A DNA stretch of 64,000 bases. Source: Epinephelus fuscoguttatus (lineage: Eukaryota > Chordata > Actinopteri > Perciformes > Serranidae). The notes beneath the pieces were generated by a model. That model had not been told where the DNA came from and made no database searches. It was given only the letters and a program-made list of their open reading frames with translations. The translations under genes and the position numbers were made by a program. Where the stretch lies: the NCBI RefSeq assembly GCF_011397635.1, contig NC_064765.1:1176501-1240500 (forward strand), written 5' to 3'. Every line of letters starts with the position of its first letter. Position 1 is the stretch's first letter. Positions 29,001 through 35,083 of this stretch are shown here, piece after piece.

Positions 29001-32000
29001 CTAACGGGGAAAGTGCAGTCTATATTTATGATTTCAAACAATAAATGAATTCTTAGCAGGACTAGGTGTTACAATCCCTAATGATTCAGTTTGACGCTTT
29101 ACCCGAGTGGGTTGAGGGAGAGATGTCCTCTGGGTTGGGTTGAGCTTGATGATGACCACTTAGTGATGTTTCTTCCCATGCAGCACATCTTCAGTTGTGT
29201 ACCTCAGCTTCACTGGGTGTTTCGGTCATTTATCACAAGACACCCTCAGCTGAGGCAGGCCCACCACAGGCTGATCAGACCTGGGTGTGTGCTGCATGAG
29301 ACTAAGTGGTCATTTAACTCCCACACTGTCTCCTTTCTTCTAAACATTATATTAACATTTTATTGCAAAAGCAAAAACCATGTCAAAAATAATATCTAAT
29401 GCAAGCTTCGACTCACTGATAGATATCAGCAACAATATAAAATAATAATAATAGTGACAAACAGTATGTGTGTGTTTAAGAGAGTCACTCAGTGTTCTTC
29501 AGAGTGTGACAGGTTCAATTCAATTTTATTTATAAAGCTCAACATCACAACTCACAATTTGCCTCAGAGGCTTTACAGCAGACGACATCCCTCACAGCTG
29601 ATCAGGAAAAACTCCCTAAAAATGGTAGAAACCTCAGGAAGAGACACTGAGGAGGGATCCCTCTTCCAGGGCAGGAAGACAGTGTTGTGTGCACAGAACA
29701 GAGCAACATAATTCAATCAGGAGAGACTCGCTCTGAGAGAAAAGAATGCACACAAGTATGAGAAATGTGAAAAGTGTTAGGCAATTAGACCCCACAGTGA
29801 TGTCATGGGGTGGTAAAGACAAAATAGATTAGGGAATCCAAGACAAGCCTGAGCCAGCCCTAACTATAAGAGCCTGCCCTAACTATAAGAGCCAGTCCTA
29901 ACTATAAGAGCCTGCCCTCACTATAAGAGCCAGTCCTAACTATAAGAGCCTGCCCTCACTATAAGAGCCAGTCCTAACTATAAGAGCCTGCCCTCACTAT
30001 AAGAGCCTGCCCTCACTATAAGAGCCAGTCCTAACTATAAGAGCCTGCCCTCACTATAAGAGCCAGTCCTAACTATAAGAGCCTGCCCTCACTATAAGAG
30101 CCAGTCCTAACTATAAGAGCCTGCCCTCACTATAAGAGCCTGCCCTCACTATAAGAGCCAGCCCTAACTATAAGAGCCTGCCCTCACTATAAGAGCCAGT
30201 CCTAACTATAAGAGCCTGCCCTCACTATAAGAGCCAGTCCTAACTATAAGAGCCTGCCCTCACTATAAGAGCCTGCCCTCACTATAAGAGCCTGCCCTCA
30301 CTATAAGAGCCAGTCCTAACTATAAGAGCCTGCCCTCACTATAAGAGCCAGTCCTAACTATAAGAGCCAGCCCTCACTATAAGAGCCAGTCCTAACTATA
30401 AGAGCCAGCCCTCACTATAAGAGCCAGCCCTAACTATAAGCTTTATCAAAGAGGAAAGTCTTAAGTCTAGTCTTAAATGTGGAGACGGTGTCTGCCTCCC
30501 GGACCGAAACAGGAAGATGATTCCACAGGAGAGGAGCCTGATAGCTGAAGGCAGATAAAGACTCTGCTGCTACACCACAGCTCTCTGTGTGCTCTCCCAA
30601 CAGGACTGGTCATTTATTTATTCCAGTTTTATGGTCAGATTCAGGATGTTTGTGTTTGAATTTGGGGAGATATTTTGTTTGGACAGGCTGGAGTTTTGTT
30701 CGTTCTGTTAGGAAGTGCAGCTCTGTCTCCACTTTGTCTTCCCTGCACAGCCGGCAGAAAGGCTCCTCCTAAGGGAGCCATGATTGTTTGTATCGTTTTG
30801 ATGGCCAGGTCGTGCTCACTGAGTCTGTACTTTGTCAGGGTAGTTCTGTGTTAATGTCAGTCACTGTGGTCGGTTCATCTGTCACACTGTAGTGTGTTTT
30901 CAGAACCATGCTGCATTCTGCTTTGTGCTTCTGTTTGTGTGTTTCTGGTGTTATAATTTGTTTGACTCTGACTGATTTGGTCCTGAGACAGAACTGAGCG
31001 TCAGGACCAGCCGAGTGAGGGGACTCTCATCTTTGCTCTTTTTCAAACTCTTAAAATGTCCAAACCACAGCTTTAACAAGAGGCTTCAGTCTCATGACAC
31101 ATGTTTATTTACTCCTCAGGGAGTCCTGAAAAAGTCTTAAATTCAATTTTTTAAATATCAGGCCTTTAAAAGTCATTAAATAGTCTTAAATGTTTATTTG
31201 TGAGATCTTAACTGCCACAGACTCTTTTAACAGAGTGTAAATTTGCATTCATGTGAGAATTATCACACTGAAGCTATTCAGCTATTTGCACCTCCATCCC
31301 TACAGAGAGTCCGTGAACACACAGGATATAGAATAACACTCATTTTTATGTCTACTTTATTTTATTACTTTATATTTACACACTTCTATTTCATACTCTT
31401 GTGCTTACTTCGTATATGTCTCTATTTCTTTACATCACAGCGACTGTCACGAATCACATTTTCCTCTCGAGGATCAATAAAGTATTACTGGTTTATGAAT
31501 CTGCACTAACCAGGATTGTGACGTAGATTTATCAGCAGAAGTTTGAGGTATTTATTGATTTATCAGCTGGTGTTGTTGCCGGAGATGTTTGTAGCTGACA
31601 CCAGATCAGTTGGGGGGGGGGGGGGGGGGGGTGTGTTTGCAGCTCCGCTCACACTGGAGAGACAGGTGTATTTTTACATGAAAGTCTTATCGAGTGCAGG
31701 TTGAAAATAATATCAGCAGCTCCTGAACCATCTCACACAGGAGACCCTTGCGCTATAAATACACTCTGTAACACTGAAAGCTAAATGTTATTTACGATGT
31801 GAAACCCGCAGTGTGTGGGCCGTCCACTTCCCTGAGTCATTTCTTTGAGACAGCAGGACACCTGAGGACAGTGAGGAGGAGCGCCTCAGGGTAGATTGTA
31901 TTTTAATCTGTCCTGATCCTCTCACCTCCTGCAGACGTCTTACCCGCCTACCCACTACATCCGCAAAGTGCCCCAGAGGAAGATCCACTACTTCACCTTC

Positions 32001-33842
32001 CTGCAGATGATGCAGCTGCTGGTCCTCTGCACCTTCGGCATGTACCCGATACCGTACATGAAGATGATCTTTCCTCTGCTCATGATCATGCTGATTCCAA
32101 TCAGGTACAACCGCCGACATTTTGTCCCAGAAAACATTTTCTCCTGTGATTTAAACCAGGAAGACATTCAGCAGCGTGCCTGACCTGAGATCAGTGAAGT
32201 CTGTGGATGTGTTTGTGTTGTTGAGCTCTCTGAGCAGCAGCGTCATGGGGAATAAAGTTGTCAATTCCAGTCTTCTTAATTAATCTTAATTTAATTTCTT
32301 AATTGCATTTTTTAATGTTATCACAATGTTTAATGTGTCTTCAGCTGGAAACATCTGGCGGTTCAGCTGAGACAGAAACATGCTGCGGTTCATCTGCAGC
32401 TCGGTCTCAGCGGCTGCAGGACGAGCAGCAGATGGGCGCAGTGCATTAAATATGATATTTGTACATTCACAGAATAATTTAAGAAACACTCTCCTTGACT
32501 TTCTTTGCTGCATCAAACTAGTGAATTAAAAATGATGCTTTGCACTTGGAAACTTTAAAGAAGGCAAGTAAACTTTATTTATCAAGTACAAAACCCGACT
32601 ATTAGAATGTGTTGAAGCCGTCAAACTCAAATACAATAATGTTTTCTCAGTTTGAACATTTAATATCTTGTCTTTGCTCTGTATTCAAATTAAGAGATTC
32701 ACAAACTTTGCAAAAGAAATGGACCTGGTGTCTCATTGATAAACACTGCGTACACACAAAATGAGGCCTGAAAGAGGCGTATGCCACTTCACATGCAAAA
32801 GCTGTGGTCTATAAAAACAGCCTTGATGGGAGAAACTTTGACCGTGGCATACCAGCATTTTGGAGACAGGAAATAGGCGACGCAAATGGTGAGGTGGAAG
32901 CCTGATTGTATGCCGAATATTTTTTTAATATTCCACAGGCTAGTTAATAACATGTTGGGCAGGAAATCCAAAGTGTGGGATCATTTTGAGAAGGTGAAGG
33001 ACGAACCCAAGGTGATATGTAAACTCATCTTCATTGGTCGACTACAAACATGACGTATCATGTGAAACATGGAAGTAGCTACATGCCCATTAGCCCACAG
33101 CGTCATTAACAGGCGGCTCGCTCAGTGTGTGACGTGCACTTGGAGATAAAATATAGGCCTATATTAATGAAGCTTCATTAGTACGGTTTGTATTTCTCTG
33201 TAATGTAGCACAGTGTTAACAATGTTACTGACACTATTCTTTCTCACACCTTCAACTCAAACCACCAAAATATATCATTTAATCATTACAGCAATATCAG
33301 AAACATGTCTAGAGTCAGTGTTTGGTTTGTCCGCTCTGGGCTACTGTAGAAACATGGCGGTGCAACAGGGTGATCTCTGTAGACGAGGACCTGCTCCCTA
33401 TGTAGATATAAACGTCTCATTCTGAGGGAACAAGAACACAACCATTCTGATTAAAGAAACACGATTACATTATATCATATTTAAACCCTTCACACTGGAG
33501 CTTTAAAGCTGACTTGAACTTTTCGAGTGCAGAGTATCATTCTTCAGCTGAGATTCTGTAAACGCAGCCTTTTCCCACCCAGATCTCTGGTGCCACTGTG
33601 CAGACACATACATGAACAGCCGCTGTATCTCTGATTGGATCTCTTGTTCGCTGGAACAGCCGAGCAGGAAGTGATAAATCTTGTGTGATAAGATCTGACG
33701 TTGTGATGCTGTGGGCTTCTGCTTCCTTTGTTCTGGTTTAACCACTGACGTCGATTGTGTCTGCTCTGTGTCTAGGAACAACGTGCTTCCTCATATCATT
33801 GAGGCCAAATACTTGGACATAATGGATGCCCAACACATGTAG
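729..33842 (+). CDS. slc4a11: SLC4A11 bicarbonate-transporter-family membrane protein, 3' twelve exons (partial gene)
   Basis: Twelve exons are joined here: 729-813, 1833-1958, 4565-4678, 8023-8155, 10646-10719, 15244-15472, 15890-15996, 22687-22852, 26192-26365, 27870-28065, 31935-32104, 33776-33842. They total 1641 nt, stay in one frame (546 codons plus TAG), and every internal junction is GT-AG. The translation matches the SLC4A11 membrane domain as I recall it: [80 protein letters not shown]. The family members are plasma-membrane proteins, first called borate cotransporters and later shown to carry H+/OH- and NH3-linked flux; loss in humans causes corneal endothelial dystrophy. The N-terminal cytoplasmic domain and start lie upstream of the window. 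Relative to the human protein (about 891 residues) this is roughly the last 60 percent. No frameshift or stop was seen. The Arg split by the last junction corresponds to human R869, a disease position (from memory). Confidence 0.96.
814..1832. other. slc4a11 intron, mostly unique sequence
   Basis: No repeat family or coding signal recognised. A short inverted pair ATCATTTGG/CCAAATGAT occurs at 1570-1610. Confidence 0.6.
1833..1958 (+). CDS. slc4a11: slc4a11 exon b, first membrane span
   Basis: The acceptor is CTGCCCTCAG and the donor GTACGA. It encodes [15 protein letters not shown] followed by [20 protein letters not shown], a hydrophobic first transmembrane helix ending in the family motif FGSLND. 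It is one G short of a full codon at its 3' end. Confidence 0.95.
1959..2973. other. slc4a11 intron, left part
   Basis: Contains a partial copy of a GAGGGGGAGGG-type element near 2455-2530 related to the 62 kb inverted-repeat element, followed by AT-rich sequence with several AAAATTTTGGCA-like segments (2680-2940). Confidence 0.45.
2974..3916. mobile_element. TTAA-flanked inverted-repeat element (piggyBac- or Kolobok-like non-autonomous)
   Basis: Bounded by TTAA at 2974-2977 and 3913-3916. The terminal sequences are imperfect inverted repeats sharing GTATGTAATTTT / ATATGTAGTTTT. The centre is GC-rich (3250-3330). A 79-codon minus-strand frame at 3395-3634 contains [20 protein letters not shown], a patterned peptide that may be a captured or decayed transposon domain. 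TTAA target duplication is typical of piggyBac and Kolobok elements; the class is inference. Confidence 0.6.
4205..4365 (+). repeat. Interspersed repeat with GGGAGGGTC boxes
   Basis: Shares GGAGGGAGGGTCGTGGATGT and AAATATCTGGAGCTTCAGGG with copies at 11393-11490 (minus) and 56978-57120 (plus). An A17 run lies inside. It ends in AACAGTCCCT like the inverted-repeat elements of 61-62.5 kb. Confidence 0.7.
4565..4678 (+). CDS. slc4a11: slc4a11 exon c
   Basis: The acceptor is CTGTCCAG and the donor GTAGGC. It encodes [20 protein letters not shown] followed by [18 protein letters not shown]. This carries the SLC4 TM2-TM3 region, including GQSIGG and the TTAPLA motif seen in human SLC4A11. Confidence 0.95.
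4679..6340. other. slc4a11 intron
   Basis: Mostly unique sequence. Holds the (GT)n run at 5499-5543 and AT-rich DNA at 5790-6190. No exon seen. Confidence 0.55.
5499..5543. repeat. (GT)22 microsatellite
   Basis: Uninterrupted GT dinucleotides. Confidence 0.97.
6352..6555 (+). mobile_element. Transposon fragment, near-identical inverted copy at 48.7 kb
   Basis: 204 bp that match 48696-48899 in reverse complement with only about three differences. Sequence continuing to 6816 keeps an open frame (6427-6816) including [19 protein letters not shown], which may be a remnant of a transposon protein. At 6880-7065 the sequence continues with an AAGGTCTCAGTCCGGTTG / inverted partner and a TGTTCACACCTGCA motif common in fish DNA transposons. 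Confidence 0.7.
6880..7070. repeat. Transposon-like segment with short palindrome
   Basis: CAACCGGACTGAGACC-type sequence occurs in both orientations at about 6923-6968 (GGAACCGGACTGAGACC and GGTCTCAGTCCGGTT). Then TGTGTTCACACCTGCACAAA and GCAGGTGTGAAAGCAG. Probably the end of the same element as 6352-6816. Confidence 0.5.
7518..7715. repeat. ERE-bearing interspersed repeat, block 2
   Basis: Starts AGGCATTATGTTTTCAG, the head sequence also seen at 16160 and, diverged, at 17330. It has one unit with the TTTGGCACAAACGTCCACTT box and a degenerate TGTCACTGTGACCT. Confidence 0.75.
8023..8155 (+). CDS. slc4a11: slc4a11 exon d
   Basis: The acceptor is GCGTGCAG, preceded by a GT-rich rather than a normal pyrimidine tract (8001-8020). 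The donor is GTGTTT, weaker than consensus. It encodes [20 protein letters not shown], then [20 protein letters not shown] and KLFKR, matching human [21 protein letters not shown]. Confidence 0.95.
8156..8639. other. slc4a11 intron, no feature seen
   Basis: Unique-looking sequence after exon d. Confidence 0.6.
8640..9245. repeat. ERE-bearing interspersed repeat, block 3
   Basis: About four units of 135-145 bp. At 8726-8753 a perfect DR1 (AGGTCA a AGGTCA), a DR0 and the perfect palindrome AGGTCACTGTGACCT (8739-8753) overlap. It ends GAGGCATACAAGATGCAGGG, the family's tail sequence as I recall it from fish genomes. Confidence 0.8.
9246..10506. repeat. Teleost composite repeat with CTACTGGCAACAGGAAATGA boxes
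   Basis: Repeated boxes GCGCC(C)CCTACTGGCAACAGGAA occur at about 9730 and 10018, with weaker ones near 10208 and 10330, in loosely tandem units of about 250-290 bp. The tail is GAGGGCCCGTTCATCGCTGC. I recognise this as a common fish interspersed repeat but cannot name the family. It ends 140 bp before slc4a11 exon e. Confidence 0.7.
10646..10719 (+). CDS. slc4a11: slc4a11 exon e
   Basis: A short 74-nt exon with acceptor TTTCTCCAG and consensus donor GTAAGT. It encodes [20 protein letters not shown] then GTVK, a near-identical match to the human [24 protein letters not shown] segment, one transmembrane helix. Confidence 0.96.
10815..10867. repeat. (TG)26 microsatellite
   Basis: Uninterrupted TG dinucleotides, 95 bp after the exon e donor. 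Confidence 0.97.
11393..11490 (-). repeat. Minus-strand copy of the GGGAGGGTC repeat
   Basis: Reads GACCCTCCCTGAAGCTCCA and TGACCCTCCCTCCACCAT on the plus strand, the reverse complement of 4205-4365. Confidence 0.7.
11500..12288. other. slc4a11 intron
   Basis: No exon. Two similar stretches near 11641-11730 and 11800-11910 (GTTTCCATGATCCT / GTTTGCATGACTCT, then AAAATAA and CATTCATT) suggest an old local duplication. Confidence 0.4.
12289..12672. mobile_element. Short inverted-repeat element (GTGTTCACACC ends)
   Basis: The left end reads TGTTGTGTTCACACCAAATG and the right end CGCCGGGTGTGAACACGTTA, inverted to each other over about 15 bp. The interior has CpG-containing, T-rich sequence. Likely a MITE; class unknown. 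Confidence 0.6.
12673..15243. other. slc4a11 intron, unique and AT-rich
   Basis: No coding exon found. AT-rich from 14280 to 14900, with the (TA)n run listed separately. Confidence 0.55.
14597..14660. repeat. (TA)n microsatellite
   Basis: ATATAT runs with a TGTATACACACACA tail. Confidence 0.9.
15244..15472 (+). CDS. slc4a11: slc4a11 exon f, large extracellular loop with two N-glycosylation sequons
   Basis: The acceptor is GTGTCTCCAG and the donor GTACAT. It encodes [20 protein letters not shown], then the loop, then the helix [20 protein letters not shown]. Two NRS sequons are visible at 15279-15287 and 15327-15335. The human protein also has two glycosylated asparagines in this loop. The loop diverges in sequence and the helix is conserved, as expected for the family. 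An ATG-less reading frame runs into this exon from 15228, but that stretch is intronic. Confidence 0.94.
15864..15883. repeat. C20 homopolymer in a 3' splice site
   Basis: Twenty consecutive C immediately before TTTCAG of slc4a11 exon g. Confidence 0.95.
15890..15996 (+). CDS. slc4a11: slc4a11 exon g
   Basis: The acceptor is TTTCAG directly after a run of 20 C (15864-15883). The donor is GTGAGT. It encodes [20 protein letters not shown], then [16 protein letters not shown], matching human [29 protein letters not shown]. Confidence 0.95.
16128..17560. repeat. ERE-bearing interspersed repeat, block 4 (largest)
   Basis: About ten units of 110-145 bp with the head GGCATTATGTTTTCAGGCTC at 16164 and a second head near 17296-17345. 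Perfect 15-bp palindromes lie at 16284-16298 and 16393-16407 (AGGTCACTGTGACCT) and 16967-16981 (AGGTCAGTGTGACCT). Most other units have one or two mismatches. The second head suggests two adjacent insertions. Confidence 0.82.
17561..18496. other. slc4a11 intron, no feature seen
   Basis: Unique-looking DNA without exon signals. Confidence 0.6.
18498..18883. mobile_element. TTAA-flanked MITE
   Basis: TTAA at 18498-18501 and 18880-18883. The left arm AGGGACAGTTCACCCCAAAA through CTCTTTCCTGTAG (18502-18553) is inverted at 18829-18879 (CTACAGGAAAGAGGAG... ...GGGAGTCAACTCTCCT). A partial copy lies at 49697-49905. TTAA duplication points to a piggyBac/Kolobok-type system. Confidence 0.75.
18884..20100. 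repeat. Probable interspersed repeat remnants
   Basis: Contains TTTAGGTTTAGGAAATGCAT (about 19140), resembling GGTTAGGTTTAGAAAAAACA at 27150 and the end of the 35-36.8 kb array. It also holds AGTGGCCAAACAGTGGTACT-like sequence reminiscent of fish repeats. Boundaries uncertain. Confidence 0.4.
20101..21320. other. slc4a11 intron, no feature seen
   Basis: No exon or clear repeat. Confidence 0.5.
21335..21700. repeat. Interspersed repeat (ATTGCGAT / CTGTTCATCTCACTTCAG family), copy 1
   Basis: Order of boxes: CACGATACAATATTATCAC, TCTGTCCCTAAAGGAAAC, GCTGTTCATCTCACTTCAGT, CAGGCTACCTAA, TATTGATAATTTATATAATA, ACTGCCACACAAAAATAT. The same boxes in the same order occur at 45232-45650 (rpia intron 2). 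Confidence 0.75.
21705..22115. repeat. Local direct duplication, about 305 bp apart
   Basis: GTCTATGGCATTTTATACTG plus AATAAATTAGCCTAG and CAGAGTTTT..CTCATATGAA at 22018-22110 repeats the sequence at 21713-21803 with modest divergence. Confidence 0.7.
22116..22686. other. slc4a11 intron before exon h
   Basis: No exon or repeat recognised. Confidence 0.55.
22687..22852 (+). CDS. slc4a11: slc4a11 exon h
   Basis: The acceptor is TCTGTTTCAG and the donor GTAGAG. It encodes [20 protein letters not shown], then [20 protein letters not shown] and [16 protein letters not shown]. The motif AMGLGFLL...F(I/F)(D/E)QN...NAPENR is a strong SLC4A11 match. Confidence 0.96.
23580..25330. repeat. Tandem ATGAGATACTAAGTC / ACTAACTCATTATTTTGAG field
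   Basis: About 1.75 kb of short units around the core (T)GAGATACTAA(G/C)TC. Orientation switches near 23960, so the array is self-complementary. From 24520 to 25170 the unit is GATACTAACTCATTATTTTG. Lies in the slc4a11 intron between exons h and i. Confidence 0.9.
23662..24521. mobile_element. Palindromic element with TIRs nested in the tandem field
   Basis: The left end CATGGAAGCCAATTTCCACC at 23662 (continuing to ACTTGATGG) is inverted at 24490-24521 (CTATCAAGTGGCAGAAATGG then GCTTCCATA). Inside, the left half repeats AATAATGAGATACTAAGTCA and the right half repeats its complement. A further end-like TGGCAGAAATGTCTTTCCAT lies at 25326. Confidence 0.75.
25331..26191. other. slc4a11 intron before exon i
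   Basis: (TG)n at 25999-26028 and (GTT)n at 26131-26150. Otherwise no feature. Confidence 0.6.
26192..26365 (+). CDS. slc4a11: slc4a11 exon i
   Basis: The acceptor is TCTCTCCTCAG and the donor GTGAGT. It encodes [20 protein letters not shown], then [20 protein letters not shown] and [25 protein letters not shown] and the GLPW(M/I)HAA(F/Y)PHS motif are hallmarks of the family. The upstream leucine-rich frame from 26130 is intron read-through, not a leader. Confidence 0.96.
26366..26920. other. slc4a11 intron after exon i
   Basis: G-rich stretch GGGGGGGCCCCGCGGGGGGGGG at about 26579-26600 (a C/G hairpin or quadruplex candidate). Otherwise nothing recognised. Confidence 0.5.
26925..27250. repeat. 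Interspersed repeat related to the 35-36.9 kb element
   Basis: CACCTCGTCACATAT and AGTGGACTTTCACGTC resemble GACCTCGTCACATGTCCACG and CACGGACTTTCAAGGTC at 34985. Then AACACACGTGGTTAGGTTTA at 27139, the single-copy counterpart of the unit that is tandemly amplified at 35.1-36.8 kb. Confidence 0.6.
27838..27866. repeat. (TG)n tract in the acceptor of slc4a11 exon j
   Basis: TGTGTGTGTGCGTGTGTGTG and on, followed by TCCTCAG. It replaces most of the normal polypyrimidine tract. Confidence 0.9.
27870..28065 (+). CDS. slc4a11: slc4a11 exon j, flanked by UG repeats
   Basis: Encodes [20 protein letters not shown], then [20 protein letters not shown] and [20 protein letters not shown], ending LLLKEQ. 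The acceptor GTCCTCAG sits directly after an interrupted (TG)n run (27838-27862), and the donor GTGAGT runs into TGTGTGTG. The exon is 196 nt, so skipping it would shift the frame. Confidence 0.96.
28066..29510. other. slc4a11 intron, left part
   Basis: The donor is followed by TGTGTGTG. No exon or clear repeat identified. Confidence 0.5.
29515..30600. mobile_element. Teleost interspersed element interrupted by a minisatellite
   Basis: The left part begins TCAATTCAATTTTATTTATA and runs through GGAAAAACTCCCTAAAAATG and GTAGAAACCTCAGGAAGAG. The right part after the array has AAGCTTTATCAAAGAGGAAA, ACGGTGTCTGCCTCCCGGAC and GATTCCACAGGAGAGGAGCC. I recall these as conserved parts of a widespread fish repeat; its class is not determined. 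Confidence 0.65.
29851..30440. repeat. 19-bp minisatellite, about 31 units
   Basis: Two variants dominate, CCTGCCCTCACTATAAGAG and CCAGTCCTAACTATAAGAG. They often alternate to give a 38-bp higher-order unit. Confidence 0.95.
30601..31934. other. slc4a11 intron, right part
   Basis: Includes the G20 run (31612-31631). At 31100-31200 a GTCTTAAATTCAA / AAAAGTCATTAAATAGTCTT segment resembles 58790-58870. No exon found before 31935. Confidence 0.5.
31612..31631. repeat. G20 homopolymer
   Basis: Twenty G followed by TGTGTTTG; could form a G-quadruplex in the transcript. Confidence 0.95.
31935..32104 (+). CDS. slc4a11: slc4a11 exon k
   Basis: The acceptor is CCTCCTGCAG and the donor GTACAA. It encodes [20 protein letters not shown], then [20 protein letters not shown] and [16 protein letters not shown] plus two bases of an Arg codon. 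It matches human [24 protein letters not shown]. Confidence 0.96.
32105..33775. other. Last slc4a11 intron
   Basis: AT-rich, no exon or recognised repeat. The frames here look non-coding. Confidence 0.55.
33776..33842 (+). CDS. slc4a11: slc4a11 terminal coding exon
   Basis: The acceptor is GTGTCTAG. It encodes (R)[20 protein letters not shown] then M and stop TAG at 33840-33842. Human ends [20 protein letters not shown], so length and C-terminus fit. The 3' UTR follows. An ATTAAA lies at 33917-33922 and AATAAA at 34385-34390 and 34430-34435. The two later signals sit inside a repeated element, and which is used cannot be decided from the sequence. Confidence 0.94.
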
Positions 33843-34265
33843 CTACGGACGGAGACGAGTTCTGGATCCACAAAAAAGACGTCTGGAGTTTGAAAAAAAA
33901 GAAAAAAGAAATGAGGATTAAAAAACAACAACAACATATTTTTCAATGCAAAACTGTACGGAAGCAACACGGAGAAATACCGACTGTTTTGATTTTTGTA
34001 TCCGATAAGAACATTCTTACAGGTGAAGCACTGGAAATGTGGGAAGTGGCATGAGAAAGAGAGATGAGAGCCGTGGGAAATGTTTCCAAACGTAGACAGA
34101 CAGCATCTCTCTGCCGAAGAACAGGACCGTCCAGAACTCCCTGTTTCACCTCTGTTTGATCCTGTCAGCTCGTTCAGTGCCACATACCTCCATGTTCTCC
34201 TCTCATACCTTCACAGTTTATGGTTACATGTTACAGTATCCTTACAGGAGTGTGTTCATCTGTGT

Positions 34266-34500
34266 GTTTGACGGAGGCCGAACACGGCAAACGCACCACA
34301 GCAACCCAAAATATTTCCATCAGGAGAGGCGCTGCAGCTGCAGAGAAGATACCAGTTATAAAACACATAGAAATATTCAGAGCAAATAAAACAACATAAC
34401 TGTGCTGCAAATGAAAACGTGCTGCAGAAAATAAACAGAACATTAACAGCAATCAAGCTGCGAATACAGAAAGGCAAAAACACACAAACCCTGAAAACAA
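34266..34500 (+). repeat. Repeat copy A, inverted partner at 37140-37385
   Basis: GCTGCAGAGAAGATACCAGT, ATATTCAGAGCAAATAAAAC, GAAAACGTGCTGCAGAAAAT and AATACAGAAAGGCAAAAACA recur in reverse complement at 37140-37385. It lies in the presumed slc4a11 3' flank and supplies two AATAAA hexamers. Confidence 0.65.
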
Positions 34501-34514
34501 ATGCAGCAGATAAA

Positions 34515-34954
34515 CACAACAGAAGTCCTCCAGGCCTGTAGGGGGAGCACTGAGAGGAACAGCCTGATTCTGACCTGACACAGAGACCGGACCACACAGC
34601 TATAAATAAGTGTTTACAGTGTCGGATGCAGGGCCTCGTTTGTTGCTCAGTGGCGCGTGGAGCAAAACACATTATTTCCAGGCAGATAATTTTTCGGTTA
34701 TTCCACGTTACCACCAGCAGGTGGGCGCGGTTTGTAACCCTAACCCTTCAAACCAAATGTGGCTGCATATCTCCAGTCGTGAAGCCCAGAGACCAAGTGC
34801 ACTTTAACCCTGCCTCCCACTGCTCTGTCTCAAGCTTGCTCACATGATGACAGTTCATGATCACTGTAGATTTGGCGATTAGTGAATTAACAACTTTTAG
34901 GACTCAGTGATTCACTCAGTGCTCCCCCTGCAGGCCTGGAGGACTTATGTTGTG
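34515..34954. mobile_element. MITE with 40-bp terminal inverted repeats
   Basis: The left arm 34515-34554 (AAGTCCTCCAGGCCTGTAGG then GGGAGCACTGAG) is inverted at 34915-34954 with few differences. The interior is not coding. Confidence 0.8.
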
Positions 34955-35083
34955 TTGACTAGATAAACCATCCCATCCTCAGTGCGACCTCGTCACATGT
35001 CCACGTTTGGTCACGGACTTTCAAGGTCCAAGGTACCCTGGGTGTGTTGGTTGTTGACGTTCTGGGATGCCGTGTCAACACAC

